DNA of 64,000 nt from contig NZ_RBCI01000016.1 in assembly GCF_003628535.1 (NCBI RefSeq), positions 45,564 to 109,563 of the forward strand, given 5' to 3'. This document shows positions 1-7,593 of this stretch, one piece after another. Position 1 is the first letter of the stretch. Every line of letters starts with the position of its first letter. This stretch comes from Flavisolibacter nicotianae (GTDB lineage: Bacteria > Bacteroidota > Bacteroidia > Chitinophagales > Chitinophagaceae). The position numbers were made by a program, and so were the translations under genes. The notes under the pieces are model-generated. The model was not told where the DNA came from. It made no database searches and saw nothing but the letters and a program-made list of their open reading frames with translations.

Positions 1-536
1 TGAAAAAATGTTTTGCGCCAATTCTTTCATTTTATCAAAGCAAAAAAGGCATCAGGACGGAAAGGGTTTCGACATCAGCCTTGCTGTCGTAGGGCGTTTT
101 CGTGGCTGATTTTTGGATCGCTGACTTGTCCAATGTCCATGCCCGCCATACCCGTGATCACATATTGGAGGACGTTGAAATTGCACTTGCCATGACCTGC
201 GTTCTCCCGGGCGATAAGCATAGTACCGAGTTTTCGCACAAATGCTGTGAGACAGAATATTGCGCTTGAACCTACGATGAGTCGTAGGTGTGCTTTCTTG
301 ATTCTGCCATTGATGTGCATGAATAGGGGAGAGGGGAGTAATTCCGTTACTCGATAATATACTGGGTTATTTACTTCCAGACCTTGCGGAAAACAGTTGG
401 CTGGTTAGGCATCCTGCTTCCATTTGCGATGCTGCTTTGTGGCGAGTACCCAGGTGGATAGAAAATATATGCTCAGGTTGCCTTTTAATTATCAATCTTC
501 CTTCTCGGTACTTTTACACTACCTGAATACTACCAT
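1..536. other. Non-coding or decayed stretch at window start
   Basis: I find no convincing gene here. Around 100-270 a plus-strand reading frame gives a protein-like but unrecognised stretch that is interrupted on both sides, so a decayed gene is possible. The stretch also contains one copy of the dispersed palindromic repeat at 270-315, annotated separately. Confidence 0.4.
270..315 (+). repeat. Dispersed palindromic repeat, copy 1
   Basis: An 8-bp inverted repeat (ACCTACGA at 270-277, TCGTAGGT at 282-289, 4-nt loop) is followed by the conserved tail CTTTCTTGATTCTGCCATTG from 293. The same arrangement, hairpin then TCGATTCTGCCA-like tail, recurs at about 43.3, 43.6, 46.9, 47.05 and 63.96 kb. 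Function is unknown. It could be a REP-like or MITE-like element. Confidence 0.7.
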
Positions 537-836
537 ATGAACGAGATTCACGAAAACTTAAAGGATTTATTCAACCGTATTCCCCGTCGGCACACAGCCG
601 ACAATGTTAAGGAGATGTACAGCATTCTGGATGCCTACGAAGACCTGCTGAAAGAAATGGAAGCCGATCAGCGATATGAGCAGCAGGTAGCCCCGTTGTT
701 TGAGGCGCTCGATCCCATCCGGACAACGGTGAAAAAGTCGAATGATCCCAAGGCATCGAAAAAAGCAAAGGATGATTTGTTCGATGAAGCATCCGGGGCA
801 CTGAAAGATTCAATGGAAGAAGCGATGAAATTGTAA
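537..836 (+). CDS. Small acidic helical protein, function unknown
   Basis: This is a 99-residue protein with no signal peptide, no membrane segment and no cysteine. The composition is rich in Glu, Asp, Lys and Ala, and heptad-like spacing suggests one or two long helices, with a charged linker around residues 66-82. I do not recognise a family. It stands alone: the nearest gene on the right is on the opposite strand and ends about 240 bp away. The start is the only ATG giving the full frame. No function can be assigned. It is called a gene because the frame is intact, the codon usage resembles the neighbours, and the reverse frames are poor. Confidence 0.6.
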   Translation: MNEIHENLKDLFNRIPRRHTADNVKEMYSILDAYEDLLKEMEADQRYEQQVAPLFEALDPIRTTVKKSNDPKASKKAKDDLFDEASGALKDSMEEAMKL

Positions 837-1077
837 CGATGGTTTATACCGTTACAGTTGCCGGACGTTTCCTGATGAACGGATCGGGACCTGTGAAAAT
901 GGGCTTTGTCGATTGCGGTCCACCCGGGCACTTCGCACCGGCTTTGTGCCTTTGCCTGTGGTGAGACCCCGGGAGTACCTCCTCAGCCAAACACGGGCAC
1001 GCCATTATCTGGAAACAAACAGTCATTGAAAGAGCTCTTGGCAATACCCTCCTGTTTGGCTGATGGGCTTCTGTCCG

Positions 1078-1998
1078 TTAATCCACGATATGCTTGTTCT
1101 TTCGCGGAAGACTTTCAGGAAGCGGTTCCTGAGCCATTTCCAGAAGCGTCGTTTCAATCATATGGCTCATGGTGTTCAGGGCAAGGTCATTGGGCTGGTT
1201 GCCAAAAGGTTCTTCAATTTCGCCAACGACTGCGTCCAGCGCCATAAAAGTATATCCAATGAAAACCACGATCACCGGTGTCATCCAGCCGATGCTGTCC
1301 ACCAGTCCGAAAGGCAGCAGAAAACAGTACAGGTAAACGGTGCGGTGGAGCAGCACACTGTAGGTAAACGGAATGGGCGTTGATGCAATGCGCTCACATC
1401 CGCCAACAATATCAGATAGCTGGTTGAAATTCCGGTCAAAGGCTGCTTGTGTAATGGTGTCTATCTCGCCTTTCTGCACTTTTTCATTGACCCAGTTTCC
1501 CAGCATCAGTAAAATCGTCATTGGCTTGTAAATGGCCGGCTCCAGGGTCTGCACTTGCGACGGAGGCAAAAGCCGTTTCAGATCCGGCAGCGGATCCGTA
1601 CGGCGCAACTGATGCTTTAGGGAATGCGTGAATGCTATGAGCAGGTGAATAAAGTTTCGATGTTCTTCGGGATTTTGTTGGGGCTTGCCCATGGTGAGCG
1701 CCTGGCGGGCCAGCGATCGGGTATCATTCAGCAAGGCGCCCCACAATTTGCGCCCTTCCCAGTACCGGTCGTAACTGGCGTTGTTGTAAAAGCCCAGGAA
1801 AATGGCCAATGCCAGACCCATAAGGGTAAATGGCGCGGAGTTGAGGGGTATTTTATAAGAAAAGAAATTGCCGTGGGAATAAACCACCACCGAAGACATC
1901 AGAAACAGGACCAGCAGCCGTGGATAGATTTTTACCAATACAGATCCTCTCCAGATGAACAGCATGCGAAACCAATTCCCTTTCTCCCTTACGATCAT
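1078..1998 (-). CDS. Bestrophin family anion channel protein
   Basis: The 306-residue protein belongs to the bacterial bestrophin/UPF0187 family, pentameric inner-membrane channels (anion- or cation-selective depending on the member). Visible signs are an N-terminal KGNWFRMLFIWRGSVL segment, hydrophobic helices near residues 23-40 and 55-72, the family block GFYNNASYDRYWEGRKLWG near residues 70-88, two more helices near 205-240, and the late motif GEIEEPFGNQPNDLAL. Length is usual for the family. The ATG at 1998 is preceded by an A/T-rich leader. The gene stands alone, divergent from the Crp/Fnr gene that starts about 185 bp away. Ion selectivity cannot be read from the sequence. Confidence 0.9.
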   Translation of the reverse strand: MIVREKGNWFRMLFIWRGSVLVKIYPRLLVLFLMSSVVVYSHGNFFSYKIPLNSAPFTLMGLALAIFLGFYNNASYDRYWEGRKLWGALLNDTRSLARQALTMGKPQQNPEEHRNFIHLLIAFTHSLKHQLRRTDPLPDLKRLLPPSQVQTLEPAIYKPMTILLMLGNWVNEKVQKGEIDTITQAAFDRNFNQLSDIVGGCERIASTPIPFTYSVLLHRTVYLYCFLLPFGLVDSIGWMTPVIVVFIGYTFMALDAVVGEIEEPFGNQPNDLALNTMSHMIETTLLEMAQEPLPESLPRKNKHIVD

Positions 1999-2182
1999 GG
2001 CCTAACACTGGTTTGATACGCTGCAAAGGTTACAATTTAAACCTCGTCCTTTGCACCTATCCCGTATTTTGGTGAGAACGGATACCTGCCTGCAACAACG
2101 TGCGCAGGTGTGCGGGCTTTGACAGGGAAGAAGTCTCCAACGCAAATGCGGTGCAAACCGCCTTTCGCTACATTTGCCGCCT

Positions 2183-2764
2183 ATGTTCGAAGCCTTGCTG
2201 CAAAACATTGGCGAAAAAATTGCGCTGACCAACGAAGAAACAGCACAGTTAAAAACCTACTTCACGCCGAAAAAGCTCCGCAAGCGGCAGTACCTGCTGC
2301 AGGAAGGGGATGTGTGTAAAAACCTGGCGTTTACCGAAGCGGGACTCTTGCGCCTTTACAGCGTCGACGACAAAGGCATCGAGCACATGCTCCAGTTTGC
2401 CCTTCCCGGTTGGTGGGTTGTGGACATCTACAGCTTTCTCACCGGGGAGCCTTCCCGCTTTAATATCGATGCGCTGGAAGACAGCGAACTGCTGTTGCTT
2501 TCGCAGGAGAACTTCGAAGCCATGATGGCGGCGCTGCCAAAAATGGAACGCTACTTCCGTATTCTTTTTCAAAACAACATCATTGCCAAGGAACGGCGGC
2601 TGGAAAGCGCCATTGCTTTTGGCGCCGAAGAACGGTACCGGCAATTTGAACAGGCTTACCCCGACTTTGTGCAACGCATTCCGCTCAACCTCATCGCCTC
2701 TTACCTGGGCATTACACCGGAGACGCTTAGCCGTATTCGCCGCAAGCTGGCCCGTAAAAACTAG
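2183..2764 (+). CDS. Crp/Fnr family transcriptional regulator
   Basis: A 193-residue regulator with an N-terminal cyclic-nucleotide-binding-type beta-roll (about residues 20-130, including LQEGDVCKNLAFTEAGLLRLY) and a short C-terminal winged helix whose recognition part is IASYLGITPETLSRIRRKL. There is no cysteine cluster, so it is not an Fnr-type iron-sulfur sensor, and the canonical cAMP-binding residues are not evident. This compact form is common in Bacteroidota. A TTG three codons upstream at 2174 is possible, but the ATG at 2183 is preferred. It lies about 100 bp upstream of a co-directional set of redox enzymes and is the natural candidate to control them (inference). Confidence 0.9.
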   Translation: MFEALLQNIGEKIALTNEETAQLKTYFTPKKLRKRQYLLQEGDVCKNLAFTEAGLLRLYSVDDKGIEHMLQFALPGWWVVDIYSFLTGEPSRFNIDALEDSELLLLSQENFEAMMAALPKMERYFRILFQNNIIAKERRLESAIAFGAEERYRQFEQAYPDFVQRIPLNLIASYLGITPETLSRIRRKLARKN

Positions 2765-2865
2765 CGTTTTATCACTTGACATTTGTCAAGCCAATTTCTT
2801 GCCTTTTCTCATTCGCCACCCGTTGTGGCGTTGATAGTTTTGCTCTGTAAAAAAAGGAAAACAGC

Positions 2866-3342
2866 ATGTCTGCAAAACAAACCATCGCCGTGATTGGAGC
2901 TGCCAGTGCAGAAGGAAAGGCGGTTTTGGCCTGCCTGCTGCCAACGGGGCATCGCCTGCTTCTGATGGATGAAGCGGCGGAAAAGCTGCCCAGCCTGCAG
3001 CAACAATTGCAGCACCAGCAACCCCGGTGCGAGACAGACACCGAGCCCTGTTGTCGTGAAGCCTGCTGGGAAGCCGATGTCATTGTACTGGCAAACGCGC
3101 AGCCCACGCTGGTCGATACCCTACAAAAAATAAAGGATGTGGCCACCACTAAAATCGTGGTCTGCCTGGGGCAGAACGAAGAGGAGACAACATCGGAGAT
3201 AGCGCAACACCTGCCGCATTCCAAAATTGTCTTCCTGCAATTGCCTGGCGGAGCCGCTAAACTGCCGGAGATTTCCGGTGGGAACAAGCCGGCAGTGGAA
3301 GCCGTCCGCAATCTTTTTAAAACAGCCAATAACAAACAATAA
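2866..3342 (+). CDS. Rossmann-fold NAD(P)-binding-like protein
   Basis: A 158-residue protein that begins with a nucleotide-binding strand-turn-helix, IAVIGAASAEGKAVLACLL, followed by an acidic second strand end (LLLMDEAAEK). This matches the first half of NADP-dependent F420-type oxidoreductases and related dehydrogenases. A second strand, VIVLANAQPTLVDTL, and a third, KIVVCLGQ, complete a small Rossmann unit. There is no catalytic domain after it, so it may be a binding-only protein or a member of an undescribed short family. The next gene starts 22 bp downstream, which implies co-transcription with the old yellow enzyme. Confidence 0.65.
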   Translation: MSAKQTIAVIGAASAEGKAVLACLLPTGHRLLLMDEAAEKLPSLQQQLQHQQPRCETDTEPCCREACWEADVIVLANAQPTLVDTLQKIKDVATTKIVVCLGQNEEETTSEIAQHLPHSKIVFLQLPGGAAKLPEISGGNKPAVEAVRNLFKTANNKQ

Positions 3343-3364
3343 TCAAGAAAAAAAGAAAGTGAAT

Positions 3365-4462
3365 ATGTCGAAAGAGCAAGCTTTATTGACCCCGTACCAG
3401 TTAGGAACCCTGACCCTGAACAACCGTGTGGTGATGGCGCCCATGACCCGCAGCCGCTCCAACAACGAAGGGAACGTGGCCACGGCCATGACCGCCGAAT
3501 ATTATGCCCAGCGGGCCAGTGCCGGCCTGATTATTTCCGAAGGAACCTATATCAGCCCGAAAGCCGTTGGCTTTGTGAACGTGCCCGCCATTTACACCGA
3601 CGCACAGGTGGAAGGCTGGAAGCTGGTGACAAATGCCGTGCACGAAAAGGGTGGAAAAATTTTTGCGCAGCTTTGGCACGTGGGCCGCATGTCGCACCCC
3701 AACCTGCTCAACGGCGAATTGCCCCTGGCACCATCCGCCATAAACCCGCAGCAACAAGCCTATACGCAAAACGGATTTGAGGATACGGTAACGCCGCAGG
3801 AAATGACGGTGGAAGACATCCGTCAGACCATTCAGGATTTTAAAAAGGCCGCAGCCAATGCTCTGGAAGCCGGCTTTGACGGCGTGGAACTGCACGGCGC
3901 CAACGGCTACCTGCTGCACCAGTTTTTTGTGAAGGCCGCCAACCAACGCAGCGATGCCTACGGCGGTTCGATTGAGAACCGGGCCCGTATCCTGTTCGAA
4001 CTGCTGGACGAACTGAAAGAAGTGATCGACCTGGGCCGCGTGGGTATTCGTTTCAACCCTTCCTCACACAATCTGTTTGGAATGACCATCGACGAAGAAA
4101 CCATCCCTACGTTCGAATACATCGTTCGCAAGTTGAATGATTACGGCCTGGCCTATATCCACCTGACCGAACCCTTTGCACCAGTGGATAACGTGCCCGG
4201 TGCGGTAAGCGAAGTGGCCAAACATTTCCGCCCGCTGTACAACGGTACGCTCATCATCAACAAAGGGTTTACACAGGAAACCGGGAATGGGGTGATTGAA
4301 GAAGGCAACGCCGACCTGGTTGCGTTCGGGGTACCGTTCATCTCCAATCCCGACCTGGTGGAGCGCTTCCGCAGCGGGGCAACACTGGCCGAAGCCGACC
4401 GAAATACATTTTATTCTACCGGTGCGCAAGGGTACATCGACTACCCCGCACTGTCTGCATAA
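3365..4462 (+). CDS. Old yellow enzyme family alkene reductase
   Basis: A 365-residue FMN enzyme of the OYE/NemA/XenA-like family. These reduce activated C=C bonds of alpha,beta-unsaturated carbonyls, quinones and nitro-compounds using NAD(P)H. Recognisable blocks are LNNRVVMAPMTRSRS (FMN site), AQLWHVGRMSHP, the substrate-binding pair in FDGVELHGANGYLLHQFF, the loop NQRSDAYGGSIENRAR, and the phosphate-binding end near LVAFGVPFISNPDLVERF. The start at 3365 (MSKEQALL) is chosen because family members begin just before the first beta strand. The frame stays open upstream, but that part overlaps the preceding gene and is not family-like. It is co-directional with the Rossmann gene, and a long inverted repeat ending in a T run lies downstream. 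Confidence 0.95.
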   Translation: MSKEQALLTPYQLGTLTLNNRVVMAPMTRSRSNNEGNVATAMTAEYYAQRASAGLIISEGTYISPKAVGFVNVPAIYTDAQVEGWKLVTNAVHEKGGKIFAQLWHVGRMSHPNLLNGELPLAPSAINPQQQAYTQNGFEDTVTPQEMTVEDIRQTIQDFKKAAANALEAGFDGVELHGANGYLLHQFFVKAANQRSDAYGGSIENRARILFELLDELKEVIDLGRVGIRFNPSSHNLFGMTIDEETIPTFEYIVRKLNDYGLAYIHLTEPFAPVDNVPGAVSEVAKHFRPLYNGTLIINKGFTQETGNGVIEEGNADLVAFGVPFISNPDLVERFRSGATLAEADRNTFYSTGAQGYIDYPALSA

Positions 4463-4477
4463 ATCAATAAATAACCT

Positions 4478-4550
4478 GCGAAGCAGCCGGAAATGAACAG
4501 CAGAAAAAACAAAAGGCACAACCGGACAATCAATGCTGCTTCGCCTTTTT
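4478..4550 (+). terminator. Inverted repeat followed by T run, possible terminator
   Basis: GCGAAGCAGC at 4478-4487 pairs perfectly with GCTGCTTCGC at 4535-4544, followed by CTTTTT. The 47-nt loop is long for an intrinsic terminator, so it could instead be a processing or partial-termination element between the alkene reductase and the FrnE-like gene. Confidence 0.35.
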
Positions 4551-4563
4551 AAAAACAAATAAG

Positions 4564-5259
4564 ATGAAAATAGAAATATGGAGCGATGTGGTCTGCCCGT
4601 TTTGCTATATCGGCAAACGCAGACTCGAAAAAGCCCTCGAAGGCTTTGCCGCAAAAGACAAGGTGCAGATTGAATGGAAAAGCTTTCAACTGGACCCGGA
4701 ACTCGACAACAGCGAGGGCCTGAGTGTACACGAATACCTGGGCAAACGCAAAGGCGGCACCACCGCCGACGGCAAGCGCATGAACGATAGCATGACCGCT
4801 ATGGCCAAAGAAGTAGGCCTGCACTACGATTTTGACCGGGCCATTCTCAACAATACCCTTTCGGCCCACCGCTTGCTGCATTTTGCCAAAGAAAAAGGCC
4901 TACAGAACGAGTTGAAGGAACGATTATTTAAAGCGTATTATACCGAAGGCAAGGACGTGGCGGATTATAGCACGCTGGTGCAACTGGCGGCTGAGGTGGG
5001 ATTAGACGCTGACGAGGCAAGAAAGGTATTGGAAGAAAACCGGCATGCCGATGCAGTGCGTCAGGACCAGGTCCAGGCTTACCAGGTGGGTGTGCAGGGT
5101 GTGCCCTTCTTTGTGTTCAACAACAAGTACGCTGTAAGCGGCGCCCAGTCATCGGACGTGTTTGCCCAAGTGTTGGAGAAGGTATGGGAAGAAGAAAAGC
5201 CTGCCCTGATTATTGAGAAAGGCGAAGGGGTTTGCGATATCAACGGGAACTGCCAGTAA
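4564..5259 (+). CDS. DsbA family oxidoreductase, FrnE-like
   Basis: A 231-residue protein of the thioredoxin-fold DsbA superfamily, FrnE/2-hydroxychromene isomerase-like branch. The active-site pair is Cys11 and Cys14 in DVVCPFCYIGKRR, and the cis-proline loop is visible as GVQGVPFFVFNNKYAVSGAQ. The helical insert between the two halves of the fold is of normal length. No signal peptide is present, so the protein is predicted cytoplasmic, as in other FrnE proteins linked to disulfide and oxidative stress. A C-terminal extra pair of cysteines (GEGVCDINGNC) is unusual and might form a regulatory disulfide. It sits 100 bp after the alkene reductase and 35 bp before a DJ-1-like gene. Confidence 0.9.
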   Translation: MKIEIWSDVVCPFCYIGKRRLEKALEGFAAKDKVQIEWKSFQLDPELDNSEGLSVHEYLGKRKGGTTADGKRMNDSMTAMAKEVGLHYDFDRAILNNTLSAHRLLHFAKEKGLQNELKERLFKAYYTEGKDVADYSTLVQLAAEVGLDADEARKVLEENRHADAVRQDQVQAYQVGVQGVPFFVFNNKYAVSGAQSSDVFAQVLEKVWEEEKPALIIEKGEGVCDINGNCQ

Positions 5260-5294
5260 AAAATTTACGGATAACAAAAACAAAAGGAGAAACG

Positions 5295-5978
5295 ATGATG
5301 AATGTACTCATGGTCCTCACCTCGCACAGCGAGCTGGGAAACACCGGGAAGAAGACAGGATTTTGGATTGAAGAATTTGCCGCACCGTACTATACCCTGA
5401 AAGATGCCGGCGTAAACATTACCCTGGCCTCACCCAAAGGCGGGCAGCCGCCCATTGACCCCAAGAGCGCCGAGCCGGATGCGCAAACTGAAGCCACCCG
5501 GCGCTTCAACGACGACAAGGACCTGCAGGCCCTGTTAGCGCAAACAAAAAAGCTCAGTGAAGTAAATGCGGACGATTTCGATGCCGTTTTCTTTCCCGGC
5601 GGCCACGGCCCGCTGTGGGATTTAACCACCGATGCCAACTCCATCCGCCTCATTGAGACGTTTTGGAAAAGCAAAAAGCCCGTGGCAGCCGTTTGCCATG
5701 CACCTGCCGTGCTGTTGAATGCAAAGGACGAGAACGGCGACCCGCTGGTCAAAGGGAAACATGTTACCGGCTTTACCAACACCGAAGAAGAAGCCGTACA
5801 GCTGACCGAGGTGGTGCCTTTCCTGCTGGAAGATGAGCTCAAAAACAAAGGTGGACAGTATTCCAAAAAAGAAGACTGGGCTTCCTATGTGGTCAAAGAC
5901 GGCTTGTTGATTACGGGTCAGAACCCGGCGTCTTCCGAAGAAGCGGCGCACCAGTTGCTGCAACTGCTGAAAAAATAG
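5295..5978 (+). CDS. DJ-1/PfpI family protein (class I glutamine amidotransferase-like)
   Basis: A 227-residue protein of the DJ-1/PfpI superfamily, in the Hsp31/GATase1-like branch that handles glyoxals or reactive carbonyl damage. The nucleophile elbow is VAAVCHAPAVLL. The acidic partner region is FDAVFFPGGHGPLWDL, and the GFTNTEEEAVQL and LLITGQNPASSEEAA segments match Hsp31-like members. The ATG at 5295 is used because AAAAGGAGA just upstream is a good ribosome-binding site; the frame is open further left but there overlaps the FrnE-like gene. It is co-directional with neighbouring redox genes, which supports a role in electrophile defence (inference). Confidence 0.92.
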   Translation: MMNVLMVLTSHSELGNTGKKTGFWIEEFAAPYYTLKDAGVNITLASPKGGQPPIDPKSAEPDAQTEATRRFNDDKDLQALLAQTKKLSEVNADDFDAVFFPGGHGPLWDLTTDANSIRLIETFWKSKKPVAAVCHAPAVLLNAKDENGDPLVKGKHVTGFTNTEEEAVQLTEVVPFLLEDELKNKGGQYSKKEDWASYVVKDGLLITGQNPASSEEAAHQLLQLLKK

Positions 5979-6001
5979 GGGAGCGGCTTGGAAGAACTGT
6001 T

Positions 6002-6076
6002 TGCGGAAGGCGCAGCTTTCCCGGTCATCATATGCACTGTTTTGAAAAAATGATGCGGCAGGTTTTGCCTTCCGCA
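6002..6076. repeat. Ten-base inverted repeat in intergenic gap
   Basis: TGCGGAAGGC at 6002-6011 is the exact reverse complement of GCCTTCCGCA at 6067-6076, 55 nt apart, between the DJ-1-like gene and the SDR gene. There is no following T run, so it is not a simple terminator. It may be an mRNA structure or a protein-binding pair. Confidence 0.4.
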
Positions 6077-6101
6077 GACCTAAAAAAGAAGAACATTCAA
6101 C

Positions 6102-6818
6102 ATGGAGAATTTAAGTGGAAAAGTGGCACTGGTAACCGGTGCCGGTAAAGGAATTGGAAAAGCCATTGCACTGGCGCTGGCTGCCGAAGGCGTGGCCGTA
6201 GGCCTGATGGCCCGTACGGAAAAAGATGTAAAAGCGGTAGCGAAAGAAATTGGGCAAAAAGGCGTAAAGGCCGCTTATGCTACGGCCGATGTAAGCAAGC
6301 GTGAGGAAGTGGAAGCTGCCGTGGAAAAAATAAAGTCTGAGCTTGGGCCCTTCGACATCCTGGTGAACAACGCCGGCACAGCCACCTTTGGCAACTTTTT
6401 GGACCTGGAACCGGAAGTATGGGAGAACCATTTCAGGGTGAATGTATTTGGCGTGTACTACGCTACCCGTGCCGTGCTGCCCGGGATGATTGATCGGAAG
6501 ACCGGCGATATCATCAACATTTCTTCCACGGCCGGAAAGGCAGGCAGCGCTGTCACCAGTGCCTATGCTTCGTCCAAGTTTGCCGTTTTTGGGTTGAGCG
6601 AAAGCCTGATGCAGGAGGTGCGCAAGCACAACATTCGTGTAACGGCCATGGCGCCCAGCACCATCGTGACCGACCTGGCCAACAGCGCAAATCTTATCAA
6701 AGGCGACCCTGGACGGGTGATGCACCCCGAGGATTTTGCAGAGCTCATCGTCGTTCAGTTAAAGTTAAACCGGCGGGTGATGGTGAAGGAAGTCAGCGTA
6801 TTCTCAACCAATCCGTAA
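6102..6818 (+). CDS. SDR family oxidoreductase (3-ketoacyl reductase-like)
   Basis: A 238-residue classical short-chain dehydrogenase/reductase. Seen are the cofactor motif TGAGKGIGKAIA, the NNAG structural motif (LVNNAGTATFG), and the catalytic Ser and Tyr-x-x-x-Lys in IINISSTAGKAGS and SAYASSKFAV. The second strand ends in ARTEKD rather than an acidic residue, which favours NADPH. It resembles FabG but is outside any fatty-acid operon, so the substrate is unknown. It is the last gene of the co-directional redox group, followed by a good terminator. Confidence 0.93.
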   Translation: MENLSGKVALVTGAGKGIGKAIALALAAEGVAVGLMARTEKDVKAVAKEIGQKGVKAAYATADVSKREEVEAAVEKIKSELGPFDILVNNAGTATFGNFLDLEPEVWENHFRVNVFGVYYATRAVLPGMIDRKTGDIINISSTAGKAGSAVTSAYASSKFAVFGLSESLMQEVRKHNIRVTAMAPSTIVTDLANSANLIKGDPGRVMHPEDFAELIVVQLKLNRRVMVKEVSVFSTNP

Positions 6819-6852
6819 ATTGAAAACTGTAACTGTAAAATAATGGGAAAGG

Positions 6853-6880
6853 ACCCTGCTTTTACCGGCAGGGTTCTTTT
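6853..6880 (+). terminator. Rho-independent terminator after SDR gene
   Basis: ACCCTGC at 6853-6859 pairs with GCAGGGT at 6868-6874 across an 8-nt loop and runs into TCTTTT. It closes the redox gene group that begins with the Crp/Fnr regulator. Confidence 0.75.
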
Positions 6881-6965
6881 ATTTAGAAAAACAATTGACG
6901 TCCACGGCCACCGTTGCAACGAATTTTTAATCCGCTGATTCCGGGTTCGTCTTTGTCATTTACCC

Positions 6966-7208
6966 TTAGTTCTCACTCCAGACCTCAAGGCCGATGTAAT
7001 GCCCTATGTCGAAGTACTTCACGATCCGTTTTGTAAGCAAACTTTGCGTGGTTTCGACCGGCGCCGATGCTGGTGCAATTTCAAAATAGTATTGATCGGT
7101 CTTGGTGACCTTGTAAAGGGTTTCACCGTTGACAAAGGAACTGTTGCCAACATACCTGATTTTATCCCCCAAATGAACGTTTTGGCTGGAATGAAGGAGT
7201 TTCCACAT
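6966..7208 (-). CDS. Hypothetical protein, 80 residues
   Basis: A small protein starting at an ATG at 7208. It alternates short beta-like stretches (KIRYVGNSSFVNGETLYKV, TKTDQYYFEIA) without signal peptide or membrane segment, which suggests a small beta-barrel or SH3-like fold, but I recognise no family. It lies between the terminator of the SDR gene and an empty 385-bp stretch. It is called because the frame is intact and the amino-acid content is protein-like. A spurious frame is possible. Confidence 0.5.
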   Translation of the reverse strand: MWKLLHSSQNVHLGDKIRYVGNSSFVNGETLYKVTKTDQYYFEIAPASAPVETTQSLLTKRIVKYFDIGHYIGLEVWSEN

Positions 7209-7593
7209 AGTGCTGGTTTTTATAGATATTCAGAATTAACAATAGCTAAAATAGAGCGGTGTGCAGACAAGTAAAAAAAATCAGGAATAAATTTTTACAT
7301 TCCAGCAATCAATCTAGGACGACTTAAGAGAAATCTACTATTCGGCTTTTTTGCTTCTTTGCAGTCCCGTCGGGAAACGTATACTTTTCCCTGGTGGATG
7401 GGTAAAAGCATTTATGATCCTGTGTCAATGCAAACCTTTCGATTCATCATTCACTTCGGGTCTTGTTTTCAGAACGAAGGTGCTACCGATGCTATAAAGC
7501 AGCAAAGGCTTCTGCTGACCTCAGCAAATGAAGCGGGAAAAAGTTGGTGACGGGATGCCAATCGTGAATAGATGGCTACCTTGCAAAAAAAGC
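7209..7593. other. Intergenic stretch without recognisable feature
   Basis: I see no convincing gene, RNA or repeat here. The plus-strand frame at 7359-7550 is open but does not look like a protein. The stretch lies downstream of the usher-like gene and upstream of the 80-residue gene. Confidence 0.4.

Noticed and set aside
75..320. 81-codon minus-strand frame at the window start
   Set aside because: It runs through a palindromic repeat and gives no recognised protein.
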